64,000 nt of DNA from Dysidea avara (GCF_963678975.1 NC_089279.1:34911297-34975296); one strand, 5' to 3'. Shown: positions 1 through 10,077, numbered from the stretch's first letter. The notes: generated by a model not told the origin, from the letters alone. Program-made: numbers and translations.

Positions 1-163
1 GTAACTTAGCACTTATTGTAACTTAGTACTAATCATTATTGTAACCTAAATTATAGGCACTTATGTTATTGTAACTTAAACTAGGCACTTATGTGTACGT
101 ACCTTGTACATTAGCGTAAAAACCCTGTTGGGTGTTTGCTAATCAATAAATAAATAAATAAAG
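1..163 (+). mobile_element. 3' end of a CR1-like LINE
   Basis: The stretch ends in a TTTGCTAATCAATAAATAAA-type tail after a GTACATTAGCG block. The same tail follows the LINE coding fragment at 22291-22830, so this is the terminal part of the same LINE family, cut off by the window edge. The first 90 bases also hold three degenerate copies of a GTAACTTA unit. No coding sequence is visible. Confidence 0.6.
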
Positions 164-301
164 TAGCTACCTCACTTCTAAGGATTTCTGTTTTCATTAC
201 TGAAGCAAACTATTTACTGGTGTTCAGGTCGCTTAAAAACTGTAGTGGGCACAACTAATTCCCTCCTAGCAGAAATTCCTTACCGTAATTTATAGGCCGT
301 T

Positions 302-553
302 GCTATTCGTACGACGATACGTATGAATAGCTCACGTGCTATTCGTACGACGATACGTATGAATAGCTCACGTGCTATTCGTACGACGATACGTATGAAT
401 AGCTCACGTGCTATTCGTACGACGATACGTATGAATAGCTCACGTGCTATTCGTACGACGATACGTATGAATAGCTCACGTGCTATTCGTACGACGATAC
501 GTATGAATAGCTCACGTACTATTCGTACGGTAACGCACTAAAAAACAACAAAA
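302..553. repeat. Subterminal array of 36-bp palindromic units in MULE 1
   Basis: About seven tandem copies of a 36-bp unit start at 302, 338 and every 36 bp after that. Each unit runs from CTATTCGTACG to CGTATGAATAG and is an imperfect palindrome built from the terminal inverted repeat sequence, followed by a CTCACGTG-like spacer. One matching unit lies at the opposite end (about 6033-6066). The last copy is degenerate, and a stray partial copy sits at 586-600. Subterminal repeats of this kind are often transposase-binding sites, which is an inference here. Confidence 0.85.
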
Positions 554-889
554 ACTAATGGCAGAAAAGCTATATATTCGTACGACGATGGGGTACACAT
601 AGCTATCAGGTACAGCTACAACTTGAATAATCCAGTAAAATGTTCAATATATATAAGACCACCTAGCATTCAGTGACATGCACATTAAATAATTCTGACT
701 ACACTGAAATTTTAGTTTAGAACAGCTTTGATGTAATTTGATAGCAACACCTCAACACAGCTATACTGTATTGTTCAGTATATCAGTAGGTATGATGATA
801 ATTATGTTGACAGTGTACACAAAAAGACACACATACAAAGCAAAGCAAACAATTATAAACAAATGTTCAATCAGAAACATGATCAAGTA

Positions 890-1876
890 TTATTCAGAGT
901 CAGAATCAAATAGATATCCAAAGTACTCTTCGCATTCTTTGTAGTTACAGAACCACATTTCCTTTTCTGAATTTATCTTCTTTGCTTGTTTTATTGTGAT
1001 ATTCACACATGTGTGATGGTATAAGTTATCACAAATATAACATTTCACCATACAGGGCACTTCTTCTGCAAACGGCTTCCTTGACATGTGCTCTGAGACA
1101 TTTGGCAGTCTGCACTGGTAATAAACATTCAACTTTTTAAGCATAGCCCTTTTCTCCTTGGTTTTTGTACATGGGAAGGGAGTAATCTTGCCAGCTTCAA
1201 AGCAATTAATAAGATGACTGCGGATTTTCTTGTGGTCATAAAGGCATGATGCTGGATTTCTGCCAAAACAAAGATCAGTCAAAAAAGCAATAGCGTACAC
1301 CCCACAATCATCAGGGCTAACTTGCATTTGCACCTTCTCTAGATGGACTTTGATTTGTGCTGATCGTGTATTGCAAATGGCAGCAATTTGTTTCAAAACA
1401 TGATATGTTGGTTCAGTGAAGATGCTGTCATATACGTAAACTTCATTATCTGACACAGCTTTGATTGCCACCCAGTGATCACAGCCAGTGTGCAACACTT
1501 GACAGTAAGCAAATCCTGCGTAACCTATCATCCAGTCAAACTTTTCAAACATAAAACATTCTCCAATGGCTGGAGTTGATAGCCCCTGCAAATCAGGGAA
1601 TTGGTCACGTAAGAGTTGACTAGCAGCATTAATGTGATCATCGTCAAGCTTGTCACCTTGCTTAATACTGCCAATAAGCCTTGTAAATCTTTCAATAACA
1701 TCATGCTGACAACGATTACGATTATTCACTTTTCTCCTTTTGCGATGATGTACTTCAGGGCAGTGCTTGGATTGCTGTTTATCTTCAATTGGTGACTGTG
1801 CAGTGGGCTGCTGTTTTTCTTGAAGTGGTGACTGAACAGTAGGTTGCTGTTTATCTTTAAGTGATGACAGTATGAC
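890..1876 (-). CDS. MULE 1 Ulp1-type (C48) cysteine protease plus second PHD-like finger
   Basis: This terminal exon follows a TTAATAG acceptor. After the duplicated KQQPTVQSPLQ-type linker and basic HHRKRRK it encodes a C48 peptidase domain. Catalytic landmarks are His in GCDHWVAI, Asp in VYVYDSIF, Gln in VQMQVSP and Cys in DDCGVYAIAF, in the order and spacing of Ulp1/SENP SUMO proteases. The C terminus carries a Cys/His cluster (YYQCRLP...CMVKCYICDNLYHHTC...WFCNYKEC), a second PHD-like finger. The protease may process SUMO or a SUMO-like protein in the nucleus or cleave the element's own polyprotein. Neither role is shown by the sequence. Plant MULEs that captured Ulp1 domains (Kaonashi/KI-MULE group) are the closest known parallel. 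Confidence 0.85.
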   Translation of the reverse strand, partial: VILSSLKDKQQPTVQSPLQEKQQPTAQSPIEDKQQSKHCPEVHHRKRRKVNNRNRCQHDVIERFTRLIGSIKQGDKLDDDHINAASQLLRDQFPDLQGLSTPAIGECFMFEKFDWMIGYAGFAYCQVLHTGCDHWVAIKAVSDNEVYVYDSIFTEPTYHVLKQIAAICNTRSAQIKVHLEKVQMQVSPDDCGVYAIAFLTDLCFGRNPASCLYDHKKIRSHLINCFEAGKITPFPCTKTKEKRAMLKKLNVYYQCRLPNVSEHMSRKPFAEEVPCMVKCYICDNLYHHTCVNITIKQAKKINSEKEMWFCNYKECEEYFGYLFDSDSE

Positions 1877-2053
1877 CTATTAAAAAAGATGATGCAAATG
1901 AATTAGTATTACCATGGTCCACACTTGTTGAGCCCTTTGTGTGTTTAGATAATTTAAAATTTGGATAAATGAAACCAATTCATCTATTTCAGAGCCCTGC
2001 TCAAGCACTCCAATAAAATGCACATCATGTTGACAACAATGACAATTACTTAC

Positions 2054-2272
2054 TTTTCTCCTTTTGCGACGATGTACTTTGGGGCAGTAGTTGGATTGTT
2101 GCTTATCTTGAAGTTGTGGCTGTACAGTGGGCTGCTGTTTATCTTCAAGTGGCGACTGTACAGTGGGCTGCTGTTTATCTTCAGGTGGCGATTGTACAGT
2201 GGGCTGTTGTTTATTTTCAAGTGGCGACTGTACAGTGGGCTGCTGTTTATCTTCAAGTGGTGAATGTGCAAT
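2054..2272 (-). CDS. MULE 1 repeat-linker exon (SPLEDKQQPTVQ repeats, basic end)
   Basis: The exon is 219 bp, exactly 73 codons. It lies between a TTTTATAG acceptor and a GGAGAAAA/GTAAGT donor and is in frame with both neighbours. It encodes five near-identical 12-residue units (SPLEDKQQPTVQ) and ends in HRRKRRK, a probable nuclear localisation signal. The start of the next exon (1876) repeats this architecture with three more units and the same basic end. The two exons therefore look like an internal exon duplication. DNA in this stretch is a 36-bp tandem repeat, so open frames in other phases here are shadows. Confidence 0.65.
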
Positions 2273-2685
2273 CTATAAAAAAGACAATTTGTAATACAGT
2301 GATCCTCTATTATCCAAACTTGCTGGGCCCTCATGGGTGTGTTTAGACAATTGAAAATTTCATTCATTTATATCAGACCTACTAAATCACTCTAATAAAA
2401 TACACAACAGTTACACTTGTCTGAAGGAACAATATTTTTGTGGGAAACTGTAAACCTCCATTATTAAGTTTTAGTGCTAGATATGGTATCAGTAGCACCA
2501 AGATTCCTTTGTAAGGTTGTGTAACATGGTTTTTAAAGGTGGGTGCCCTTCATTTTCAGCACCACTGTATTGTTTGATACAACACTACTGAACTGTACCA
2601 TGCTTACTCATTTTATAACTACATATATGCAAATAAGTTCACCAAACTTTACTTACATATCCTACTTTATTCACAATGTCATTAC

Positions 2686-3593
2686 CTTGGTATCAGTGTT
2701 GTTCATCCTTGCTTGAACTCCATAACACAGACGACAAAACCACACTGCTTTCTTGGGTGCAGAGGTCAATCCCACACAATTCAGATGATACCAGTTCAGA
2801 CACGATTCACAAGCAACAGAAGTTGAAAGTGAAAGATCTCTGCTGCACGTGTAAAAATTCCATTTCGGGGCATTTTCCAATTCCATCATTGCATCAGTGA
2901 CCTTACTCCATGCACCATCAGTAAAAAAATCTTCAACCAAGACCCAGTTGACGTTTTCATCCAACAAGTTGGACTTGAGATGCAAACTATTACCTATTTC
3001 ATTAGATTCAAGCCTTTCACCACGCAGAGCCTTTTCAATTAAGTGGTCCGGTAACATCCAACTAAGTATTTGTCTTTGCCTTTCTGCATTAGGTTTTAGT
3101 AAAAACTTCACTGGACGTTCAATACATTTTTTCTTCTTGGGCAATCCTATGACAGTTAAATTAGCCCCCTTAGGTCTACCTCTTTTTTTAGTTTTGGGTG
3201 GAAGCGCTATTGATGTTAGGTCAATAAAATCAGGGGTTGGTTTGTTATTCATTAGATCTACATCAATTGGATTGCCACTGTCAGAAGATATAACTGGTAG
3301 GTTGATACTGTCAGTGGGTATAGTAGGTGGATTGTCACTGTCAGCGGGTATAGCAGGTGGATTGTCACTGTCAGCAGGTATAGCAGGTAGACTGTCACTG
3401 TCAGCAGGTATAGCAGGTGGATCGTCACTGTCAGTGGGTACAACAGATGGATTATCAACAGGAAAAACAAAAGCATTGCTACGGTCAGCAGATATGGCTG
3501 GAATGCCACTGTCAGAACGCATGACATATGGAATATCAGGAAGTATGTCACCTGAATTCTCACTGAGATCAGCTTGGCAGTCACTGTCATCAT
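2686..3593 (-). CDS. MULE 1 AT-hook and PHD-finger exon
   Basis: This open frame carries, in order, an acidic proline-rich repeat (six or so copies of a PPAIPADSDN-like unit), an AT-hook (KKRGRPKG), a second basic cluster (GLPKKKKC), and a PHD-type finger. The finger reads YTCSR...VACESCLNWYHLNC...WFCRLC, giving Cys4-His-Cys3 spacing. It ends at a CCAAG/GTAATG donor that joins in phase to the exon at 2272. It overlaps the end of the transposase exon in a different frame. AT-hook and PHD modules suggest targeting to chromatin, perhaps to methylated histone H3 tails. That role is inferred from the domains. The repeat unit varies in sequence and is the probable site of length change. Confidence 0.7.
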
Positions 3594-3601
3594 GTATGCA
3601 G

Positions 3602-5100
3602 TCAAGTGTTATTGGATTGGCTATCAATAGAAGGTATATCAGATATATGATAAGGGAAACCCGAGAAGTCATCTTTGTCAAGGAGATCATCAGACATATG
3701 GTCAACCTTATTGTCTTGTTGATGGTCAACCTCCAAGTCCTCAATGCATGATTCTTCAACAACTACAACCTTCACATGCTTGCCTTGCTCCCATGATCTC
3801 ACAATCTTCTCCAGGCAATCAACAGCATATGAAAATTCTCTCGTAGATATATCAGAGGCAATTGAAGCTAATCTCTGTGATAAATCAAATACTTTACGAT
3901 ATTTTTCATGCTGTGACAACACCCTGACCACTGGCAATCTATCAACAGCACAGACCTCAACATTTGCTGAACAATCATTGGTGGTTGAAAAAACACGATG
4001 ACTACTTCTATAGTAATCACGGGTCCATCTTACTGCACATAGTTTTGCTTCAAAAATGTCTAGCTTGGCTTGTGCTCGTAATGCGAAAATGTGTTTACAA
4101 GGCAACTCCATTGCTGTATAAAACCCACAATTACACCCACAGTCTGTTGTGAACAATTTCTTTCCATTAGAATAAACATCAATAGAAGAATGATCTCCAT
4201 TATTAACAGCAATTTTCACCCTGTCAGATGACCCAAATTGTTTTACCACAAATGAGTATGCATATGGTGTCAAAAATTGCTGGTATTGGGAAAGGCAGTT
4301 GTTAGCAGGAAATACATTCACAGCACACTTTTCAAATACTGTAACAGCCCGATGATCTCTTTCCAATGATAACGAATCAAAGCATTTCATTAAATCTCGG
4401 AAAAAGGTGAGTAGAGAAGAGTGCTTTGTGACAACGCTTTTTATCTTTTGATTGATACTCTCAATTCTGTTGTTTGTACTGTTTAGATAGTGACATGTTT
4501 CTCGTTTAAGACCTTCAACCCACTGTTCCCTGATTCCATGCCAATTATCATTAAAATACTGAATTACTTGGTTTAGCTTTGTGTCCTTCAATTTCTGATA
4601 AAATTTTGAATATTCTTCTTCATCTCGAGCATACACAAGCTTGTTTATTATTTCCAAAACAGCAACCTTTTGTGCAGCATTGATACCAACTTTTTCAGGG
4701 GTAATTTCATGTCTGAATGTTCTTAAAGTGTGGAATAAGCATATCATCAGTTCAGCACCGGGGATCTTCTGTGCAAATACATCTCTTTCTGTAAAATCTT
4801 TGTCTGCCATAATGCATCTTGTATTGGACGTATCATTGTGCTTAATGAATACATCCATTAAATGACTGATGGTCACCTTGTCCTCATGCACCACCAGCAA
4901 TAAAGCTATCACTTCACTCTCTCCATTTCCATCCACAACCATCATTATGTACAGTGGCATTCGAAGATTGTTCAATTTATAAGTTGCATCAATAAGAACT
5001 AATTCAGGATACCGTGCATATGTGTTCTTCCATCCCTGAGTTTGAAAATACACACTGGATAAAGTATCACTTTCATCTTTTGACACTTCCACAATTGCAC
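3602..5100 (-). CDS. MULE 1 transposase catalytic exon with SWIM zinc finger
   Basis: This exon begins after a TTTTTATACAG acceptor and stays open for about 500 codons. MULE-type DDE landmarks appear in order. The first Asp is in LVLIDATYKLN. The second is in RCIMADKDFTE. The C-x2-H motif is in LMICLFHTLRTF. The Glu is in NNRIESINQKIKSV. A SWIM finger follows (CGCNCGFYTAMELPCKHIF, pattern CxC...CxH), as is typical of MULE transposases. The enzyme would cut and join element ends in the nucleus. The tail is acidic and stops at 3602. The next domain continues in another frame from about 3593, so there is either a small unrecognised intron or a frameshift at this junction. Confidence 0.88.
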
Positions 5101-5166
5101 CTGTATAAAAATAGACCAATGAATTAATTTCAGCAGACGACACACATTTTACTTGTAATTACTTAC

Positions 5167-5876
5167 CATTAACCTTCTTCATTTCTTCTACTAGTGTGCT
5201 AACATTAATAACTTCGGTCTTCTTGTTCTTGGAAGCCAAGTTATGCAGATCTTTAAGGATGACCACCTTTCCCGTTTGCTTAAAGAAGTGCTGCTGTACC
5301 ATCTTCTTGTTAGCCTTGACTCCAAGCATATTGTCAGCCTCTTTTTCACTGGGCTCACTTAGCCTTCGTTGTCTAGGATGATGCTTGAAAGCCTTCTACA
5401 CGACAATATTACAGTGTGTTAATGTATTCAATCAAAACATACCCCACTAATCTCGTGGTTGTGGCTATTCTCAATGGCTTTTATAAACAAAACTTGGCCA
5501 TTTCGATTACACCTAACTTTCACACGAAACGGGCACCCCATTTGAAAAGTCCTACAAGAAAAACACAGAGACCAATGTCACCACTGAAATTCTAGAAACT
5601 CCTACTCGCACCATAGGCGGGTCGCACTTACTTCTGGTTTGGCCTTTTCCCGGTAGAAGTCGTCTTGAAATCTTTTCCACCGTGGTGACACGCAAAATCT
5701 ATATCAGAATAAACCAAGTCTTCATTAAACTTCTTCTTTGGTGCCCGTGTAGCCAACGCTGATTCAATGGTTCTTGAATGTCTAACGTACAGTTGCACAA
5801 ATTCAGCTTGCTGAAATGCAGATATTGCATCGCAGAGATCCTCATAACTTTTAAACTCATCCCCACACCGAAGCAT
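5167..5876 (-). CDS. MULE 1 transposase gene, exons 1-3: FAR1/WRKY-GCM1-type zinc finger
   Basis: Three exons are supported by splice sites: 5876-5632 (donor GTAAGT), 5551-5443 (donor GTATGT) and 5395-5167 (donor GTAAGT). Each joins the next in frame. The start is the methionine of MLRCGDEFKSYEDL. Exon 1 supplies FACHHGG and exon 2 supplies MGCPFRVKVRCN and NSHNHE. Together these give the Cys-His...Cys...His-x-His arrangement of the FAR1/FLYWCH-like DNA-binding finger found at the N terminus of MULE transposases. Exon 3 is basic and helical and links to the catalytic exon. The domain probably binds the terminal repeats. The splice model is inferred from consensus sites only. Confidence 0.75.
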
Positions 5877-6093
5877 TCCTAGTCAGATGAACCATAGATT
5901 CTATGGATGAACCAAACGTAGAGCAGACGTTCAAAACGTACGCGCCAAAAGCCACGTGTAGTTACCGGAAAGCAAAATTCGTATAACTATTCCGTTTATT
6001 TGGAATCGCGTGATCTCCGTACAAATAGTTCATCGACTATTCATACGTGACTGGCGTACGAATAGCCGCTCCGTAATTTATAAGCACATGCTC

Positions 6094-6831
6094 TTAAGGT
6101 TACGGTATAGTCACGGGCAATCATTCAAAATTTTGAATGCCTATCGATTCTTTTTGAGGAGATCATAAAACCAGTCTAGCAGCGTGAAAAGTTTCAAATG
6201 AAGGTGAAGCCCTTCATATTTAATGTTTTATGTAGCTACAGTTTAGTTTGAGGCAGGTGGAACACTACAATTGTTGTAGTAACACAAGTAAGCCAGCCCG
6301 TACATCGCTCAGTTCCAGCTGTCACTACCATGTTTTTCCGCCGCAAAATACAGCAAAAGCTGTAGGCTGTATTGGCATTTCTGGGGCATAGTGATACTGT
6401 ATATTAAATTTATTAGGTCCTGTGGAAGCGTTTTTGGCGTGTTTCTTCCCAGTGACTCAGATACAAGCCTTCAAAGAGTTTGTTTCACTCGAAAAAGTAC
6501 TAAAACTTCAATAAAACGTCTATACAACCAGTAACTTAAAAAATCGCTTCCACAGGACCTAGATATTTTAATTGTTTAATCACTTGTGTTGAAATTATAA
6601 GGATTCAGTAATCTGTTAGTCTGGTTTTTGACGGCACGTTTTTATAAAACATTGCTCTATTGTAGACCACACACCCAAGAACAGTCGTTATTCTGTAGTA
6701 AAAACAAACAAACACAATTAGTTGCATTGCTAACACAACACAGTTGTTGAAATTATTTATCCCTGCTTGGGTTAAAGCAGGTTTTGTAATTTGTTCCGCC
6801 CACGCATTTTAAAACTATTCCGTAACCTTAA
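6094..6831. mobile_element. TTAA-flanked nonautonomous DNA element
   Basis: Left end TTAAGGTTACGGTATAGT and right end ACTATTCCGTAACCTTAA are inverted copies with TTAA at both outer edges (6094-6097 and 6828-6831), as expected for piggyBac- or Kolobok-type insertion. There is no coding capacity. A small inverted-repeat element lies inside (6415-6560). The flanks rejoin into a dispersed repeat also present at 15293-15356 (ACAAATAATTCCTCTGAAA). Confidence 0.7.
6415..6560. mobile_element. Small MITE nested in the TTAA element
   Basis: The 146-bp insert begins AGGTCCTGTGGAAGCG and ends CGCTTCCACAGGACCT, an inverted repeat of 16 bp or more. No clear target duplication is visible. Confidence 0.6.
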
Positions 6832-7120
6832 CAAGCATAGTAAATTTCACAAATAATTCCTCTGAAAGTTATAAGCGCATGCGCCTAATAACCAGAGTCT
6901 ATGGTAGCACGTTACGCCCAACACTGCACACACCCTGCATACTAAGGTGGAGGAGAATACCCGTATAGTGATGAAGTGACACTTTCATCACTCATGATTG
7001 TCATGCACCAGACAGCTCCTACTGTTTAATCCAATAAATATGCCCTGATTGCACAAAAGAGTGGGACCTGGACACAATCAAAGACTGACATGAATGACAC
7101 TCAGTTTTCTGAGATATTAT
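6832..7120. other. Intergenic stretch, dispersed repeat relic only
   Basis: Only the ACAAATAATTCCTCTGAAA dispersed repeat (about 6840-6895) is recognised. The rest shows no gene or structure. Confidence 0.4.
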
Positions 7121-7127
7121 CAGAGTC

Positions 7128-7442
7128 ATGTACAACTTTGATTTTGATGACGAATATGCATACTACATCAGCACTCAAGCAGAGATGAATGACTGCACCC
7201 TATTGTGGCACAGCACTAAAGTACCAAAGGAACAACTGCAAGTATGTTCGAGGTGTAATAAACACTTCTGTTTAGTTTGTTTTTGTGTTGTCTGTCCAAC
7301 TGATCTGAACTATCCCGTTCACGACTTCACGGAATGTACACATACTCCCAAACAGACTATATACTGTCCCTTACAGAAAGTAAAGGTGCTCTGGACTGAA
7401 AGTAAAGGTGCTCTGGACTCAAATTCACATAATGAAGTGTGA
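7128..7442 (+). pseudogene. Possible RING2/IBR-like fragment
   Basis: An open frame of 104 codons contains a Cys-rich core, CSRCNKHFCLVCFCVVC, followed by HDFTECTHTP. This resembles the last finger of an RBR ubiquitin ligase, as in the gene at 16114-16986 where the corresponding stretch is IACGKIFCFVCL. Only the final zinc-binding half is present, and the frame ends in a short direct duplication (AAAGGTGCTCTGGACT). I see no introns or partner exons, so it may be a relic. The assignment rests on cysteine spacing alone. Confidence 0.3.
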
Positions 7443-7654
7443 ATTTTGTTAGCTCTGTACTGACATTATAACTGACAATAGTCTGACAACAAATCAAATG
7501 ATGCATACTCTGGTAATCTCTACATTAAACACTTGGAAGCTGTACATATTACAGATACCATTGGATAAGCAGCCGGCAGCCTCAGCCCCATCATTGCTAG
7601 GAGTTATTTCCAATCTCCCGATAAGGTTATGGCCGAAAGTGTTAGAGGTTTCAA

Positions 7655-8330
7655 GGGTGCTTGTAGAGAGTTCAATTACAAACAAATAACCCTGCAGAGA
7701 GTTCAGCTAGAAACAATCATCAGAATCTGGTAGAGAGTTCATCTATAAGCAAATAACCCTGTAGAGAGCTCAGCTACATTTCCAGTCACCCAGTAGAGAG
7801 ATCAGCTGCAAACAAGTTATTTGTAGGGAGTAATTGACATGTAATAATTGTATGTATTATATATATAATTTGTACATTTACTGATAAAATCTGAATTAAT
7901 TAATGTATTTAAAATCTGCTTCATCCTTTTCTTCTTCTGGTGGTAAAGAAAAAAAGATGGGTTTAAAAAGCCCTAAAGCTGGCCATAGGCTGGCTTTAGC
8001 GTATACAAATACAAAAAGAAGTGAAATCTAATCCAAAACAGCCATACTGTAAAAAAAGAGTGTGGCCCTCAGAAAAACTAAGGTGAAAAAAGATATTAAA
8101 TCCAAGGTGGCGGCCAAGAAATGTTTGTGATAGTAGGCTAATGGTAGAAATTTTAATAACGACAATTCAGGTGAATTTTGAGCCACTTGAATTGTTGTTA
8201 TTAAAATTTGACCATTAACCTACCGTCACAGCCATTTTTTGGCCGCCACCTTGGATTTCATATCTTTTTTCACCATAGCTTTTCTGAGGGCCACACTATT
8301 TTTTACAGCTTGGCTGTTTTGGATTAGATA
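7655..8330 (+). repeat. Composite repeat copy 1 (minisatellite + linker + hairpin + foldback)
   Basis: Four to five degenerate 30-bp units (TAGAGAGTTCAGCTACAAAC type, 7655-7810) are followed by an AT-rich linker (TTTGTACATTTACTGATAAA), a hairpin (AAGCTGGCCATAGGCTGGCTT at 7976-7996, 20 bp of it paired) and a foldback (8023-8330). The same order occurs at 37473-40248 and, interrupted, at 49760-58612. This is the shortest minisatellite version of the three. Confidence 0.75.
8023..8330. mobile_element. Foldback MITE, arms about 145 bp
   Basis: The two arms (starting AAATCTAATCCAAAACAGCC and ending with its complement) are inverted copies that pair around a CAGGTGAATTTTG...CACTTGAA centre near 8170-8190. 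The arms share a GGTGGCGGCCAAGAAATG block. Other copies are at 39921-40248 and 49760-49975. No coding sequence is present. Confidence 0.8.
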
Positions 8331-8518
8331 ATATTATCACTGTAAGCTTGTCAGCTCCCAACATCTATACAGTGCTACAACTGAAAGATATCAATTAAGA
8401 TTTGATGCTCTGAGATTACTAGTGCTGTTGGTCCTAAAGCAAGAAAGTTACACTTTAGCTTTCTGAGCAATGAAAACTTATGATTTTATTATATACAGGG
8501 TACAGTTTTAAAAAATAA

Positions 8519-9578
8519 TTAAAGTGATTTTTTTGTTATAATATGACTTATGTATACTCATGATCATGGCCATCATATAGTGAACATACATAATATGTCG
8601 CATCATTAAATGAAATGATTGTGATAAAATTAACCACAGTATGCAATTGTCAGCAGAAAAAGTAAACATCGTGGTTTCTTGTGGATTTTGTTGTGCTGTT
8701 CTCATTGATTTTGGTTGTTGTATAAAGTGAGTCAGCTTGATGGGCTATATATAGTTGCTGAGTGTAGCTGATGCAATTGCTGTGTGGTTTGTGTTGTTGC
8801 TTTTGATTCTTGGAATAATGAGAACAGCACCACAAAAACCACAAGCAGAAAAACAACCAATTTTATCACAATGATTTCATTTAATGATGGACATATTATG
8901 TATGTTCACTATATGGTGGCCATGATCATAAAATTAACGACAGTGTGTAATTGTCAGCAGAAAAAGTAAACATTGTGATTTCTTGTGGATTTTGTTGTGC
9001 TGTTCTCATTGATTTTGGTTGTTGTATAAAGTGAGTCAGCTTGATGGGCTATTATATAATTGCTGAGTGTAGCTGATGCAATTGCTGTGTGGTTTGTGTT
9101 GTTGCTTTTGATTCTTGGAATAATGAGAACAGCACCACAAAAACCACAAGCAGAAAAACAACCAATTTTATCACAATGTTTTCATTTAATGATGGACATA
9201 TTATGTATGCTCACTATATGGTGGCCATGATCATAAAATTAACGACAGTATGTAATTGTCAGCAGAAAAAGTAAACATTGTGGTTTCTTGTGGATTTTGT
9301 TGTGCTGTTCTCATTGATTTTGGTTGCTGTACAAAGTGAGTCAGCTTGATGGGCTATATATAGTTGCTGAGTGTAGCTGATGCAATTTGTGTGGTTTGTG
9401 TTGTTGCTTTTGATTCTTGGAATAATGAGAACAGCACCACAAAAACCACAAGCTGCCAAACAACCAATTTTATCACAATGTTTTCATTTAATGATGCGAC
9501 ATATTATGTATGTTCACTATATGGTGGCGATGATCCTGAGTATACATACGTCATATTATAACAGAAAAATCGCTTTAA
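8519..9578. mobile_element. TTAA-flanked MITE with a head-to-tail triplicated core
   Basis: The outer ends TTAAAGTGATTTTT and AAAATCGCTTTAA are inverted and flanked by TTAA (8519-8522, 9575-9578). The terminal arms (8523-8635 and 9462-9574) are inverted copies containing ATTATGTATGTTCACTATAT. Between them the same roughly 305-bp core (starting near GTCAGCAGAAAAAGTAAACA at 8649, 8954 and 9259) is present three times in direct orientation. The shared short open frames are repeat artefacts. The structure is explained by unequal exchange or aberrant transposition joining elements end to end. Confidence 0.8.
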
Positions 9579-9682
9579 TAATGGCTGTTTTTAACTGTAT
9601 CCTGTATATAAAATCACAAGTTTTTATTGTTCGGAAACTGCACTGACTCCTAGCATCTGAGGTCTCCTAGTGCTGGTTCACT

Positions 9683-9765
9683 GGGTAGGCATGGCCACTG
9701 CAGCTGGGCATGGCCACTGCAGCTGGGCATGGCCACTGCAGCTGGGCATGGCCATTGCAGCTGAA
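9683..9765. repeat. 19-20 bp minisatellite
   Basis: Four tandem copies of a GGGCATGGCCACTGCAGCT unit, the last degenerate. The open frame through it is an artefact of the repeat. Confidence 0.8.
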
Positions 9766-10077
9766 GGCCATGTGCATGTGCGTATGATGGATAGCTGCAA
9801 GCTACCTGCCCTGCAAACAGGCTACGGAGAAAGATTAATCATTTTATATATAAATACACACCATATTTTGTACTACAGTTAGACACTACCTATGTAGAGC
9901 CATAAGTATAGTTTATTGTGGTTGCCAGTTACTGCTTAATAAATCAGCAATAGTGATGGTACGTTACTGATCTCGAATACAGAACAGTTATGTGCTTAAT
10001 TGGACAAATACAGTACACTTGGGCAAATACAGTACAGTTATGCGGAGAATTCATTTGAGGAATGTTATGTAAACAAC

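Larger units (their letters stand above)
295..6070 (-). mobile_element. Mutator-like element (MULE 1) with SWIM, PHD and Ulp1 domains
   Basis: The element is 5.8 kb and is bounded by identical 12-bp direct repeats (CCGTAATTTATA at 283-294 and 6071-6082). MULEs usually make 9-bp duplications, so up to 3 bp may be chance or terminal sequence. The ends share a short inverted repeat, (G/T)GCTATTCGTACG, seen as GTTGCTATTCGTACG on the left and the complement of CGTACGAATAGCCGC on the right. The left end carries seven 36-bp palindromic units and the right end one. All genes read on the minus strand and form one spliced transcript of at least seven exons. The coding frames are open except for one frame change near 3600-3690. 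This is the most complete element in the window and may be recently active. Confidence 0.88.

Noticed and set aside
302-541. Open frame of 72 codons made of repeated MNSSRAIRTTIR units
   Set aside because: It is the translation of the 36-bp tandem array in the MULE end and has no protein signature.
2018-2367. Forward and reverse open frames with WRLYSGLLFIFK and HLKINSSPLYSR repeats
   Set aside because: They are shadow frames of the 36-bp coding repeat. The phase that joins the neighbouring exons encodes SPLEDKQQPTVQ.
3258-3605. Reverse frame of hydrophobic LLYPLTVTIH repeats resembling membrane segments
   Set aside because: It is an out-of-phase reading of the PPAIPADSDN repeat in the PHD-bearing exon.
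8508-9646. Several overlapping open frames shared between 305-bp repeats
   Set aside because: They recur with each repeat on both strands and match no domain, so they are artefacts of the triplicated MITE.
9670-9882. 70-codon frame through the GGCATGGCCACTGCAGCT repeats
   Set aside because: It owes its length to the GC-rich minisatellite and has no recognisable continuation.
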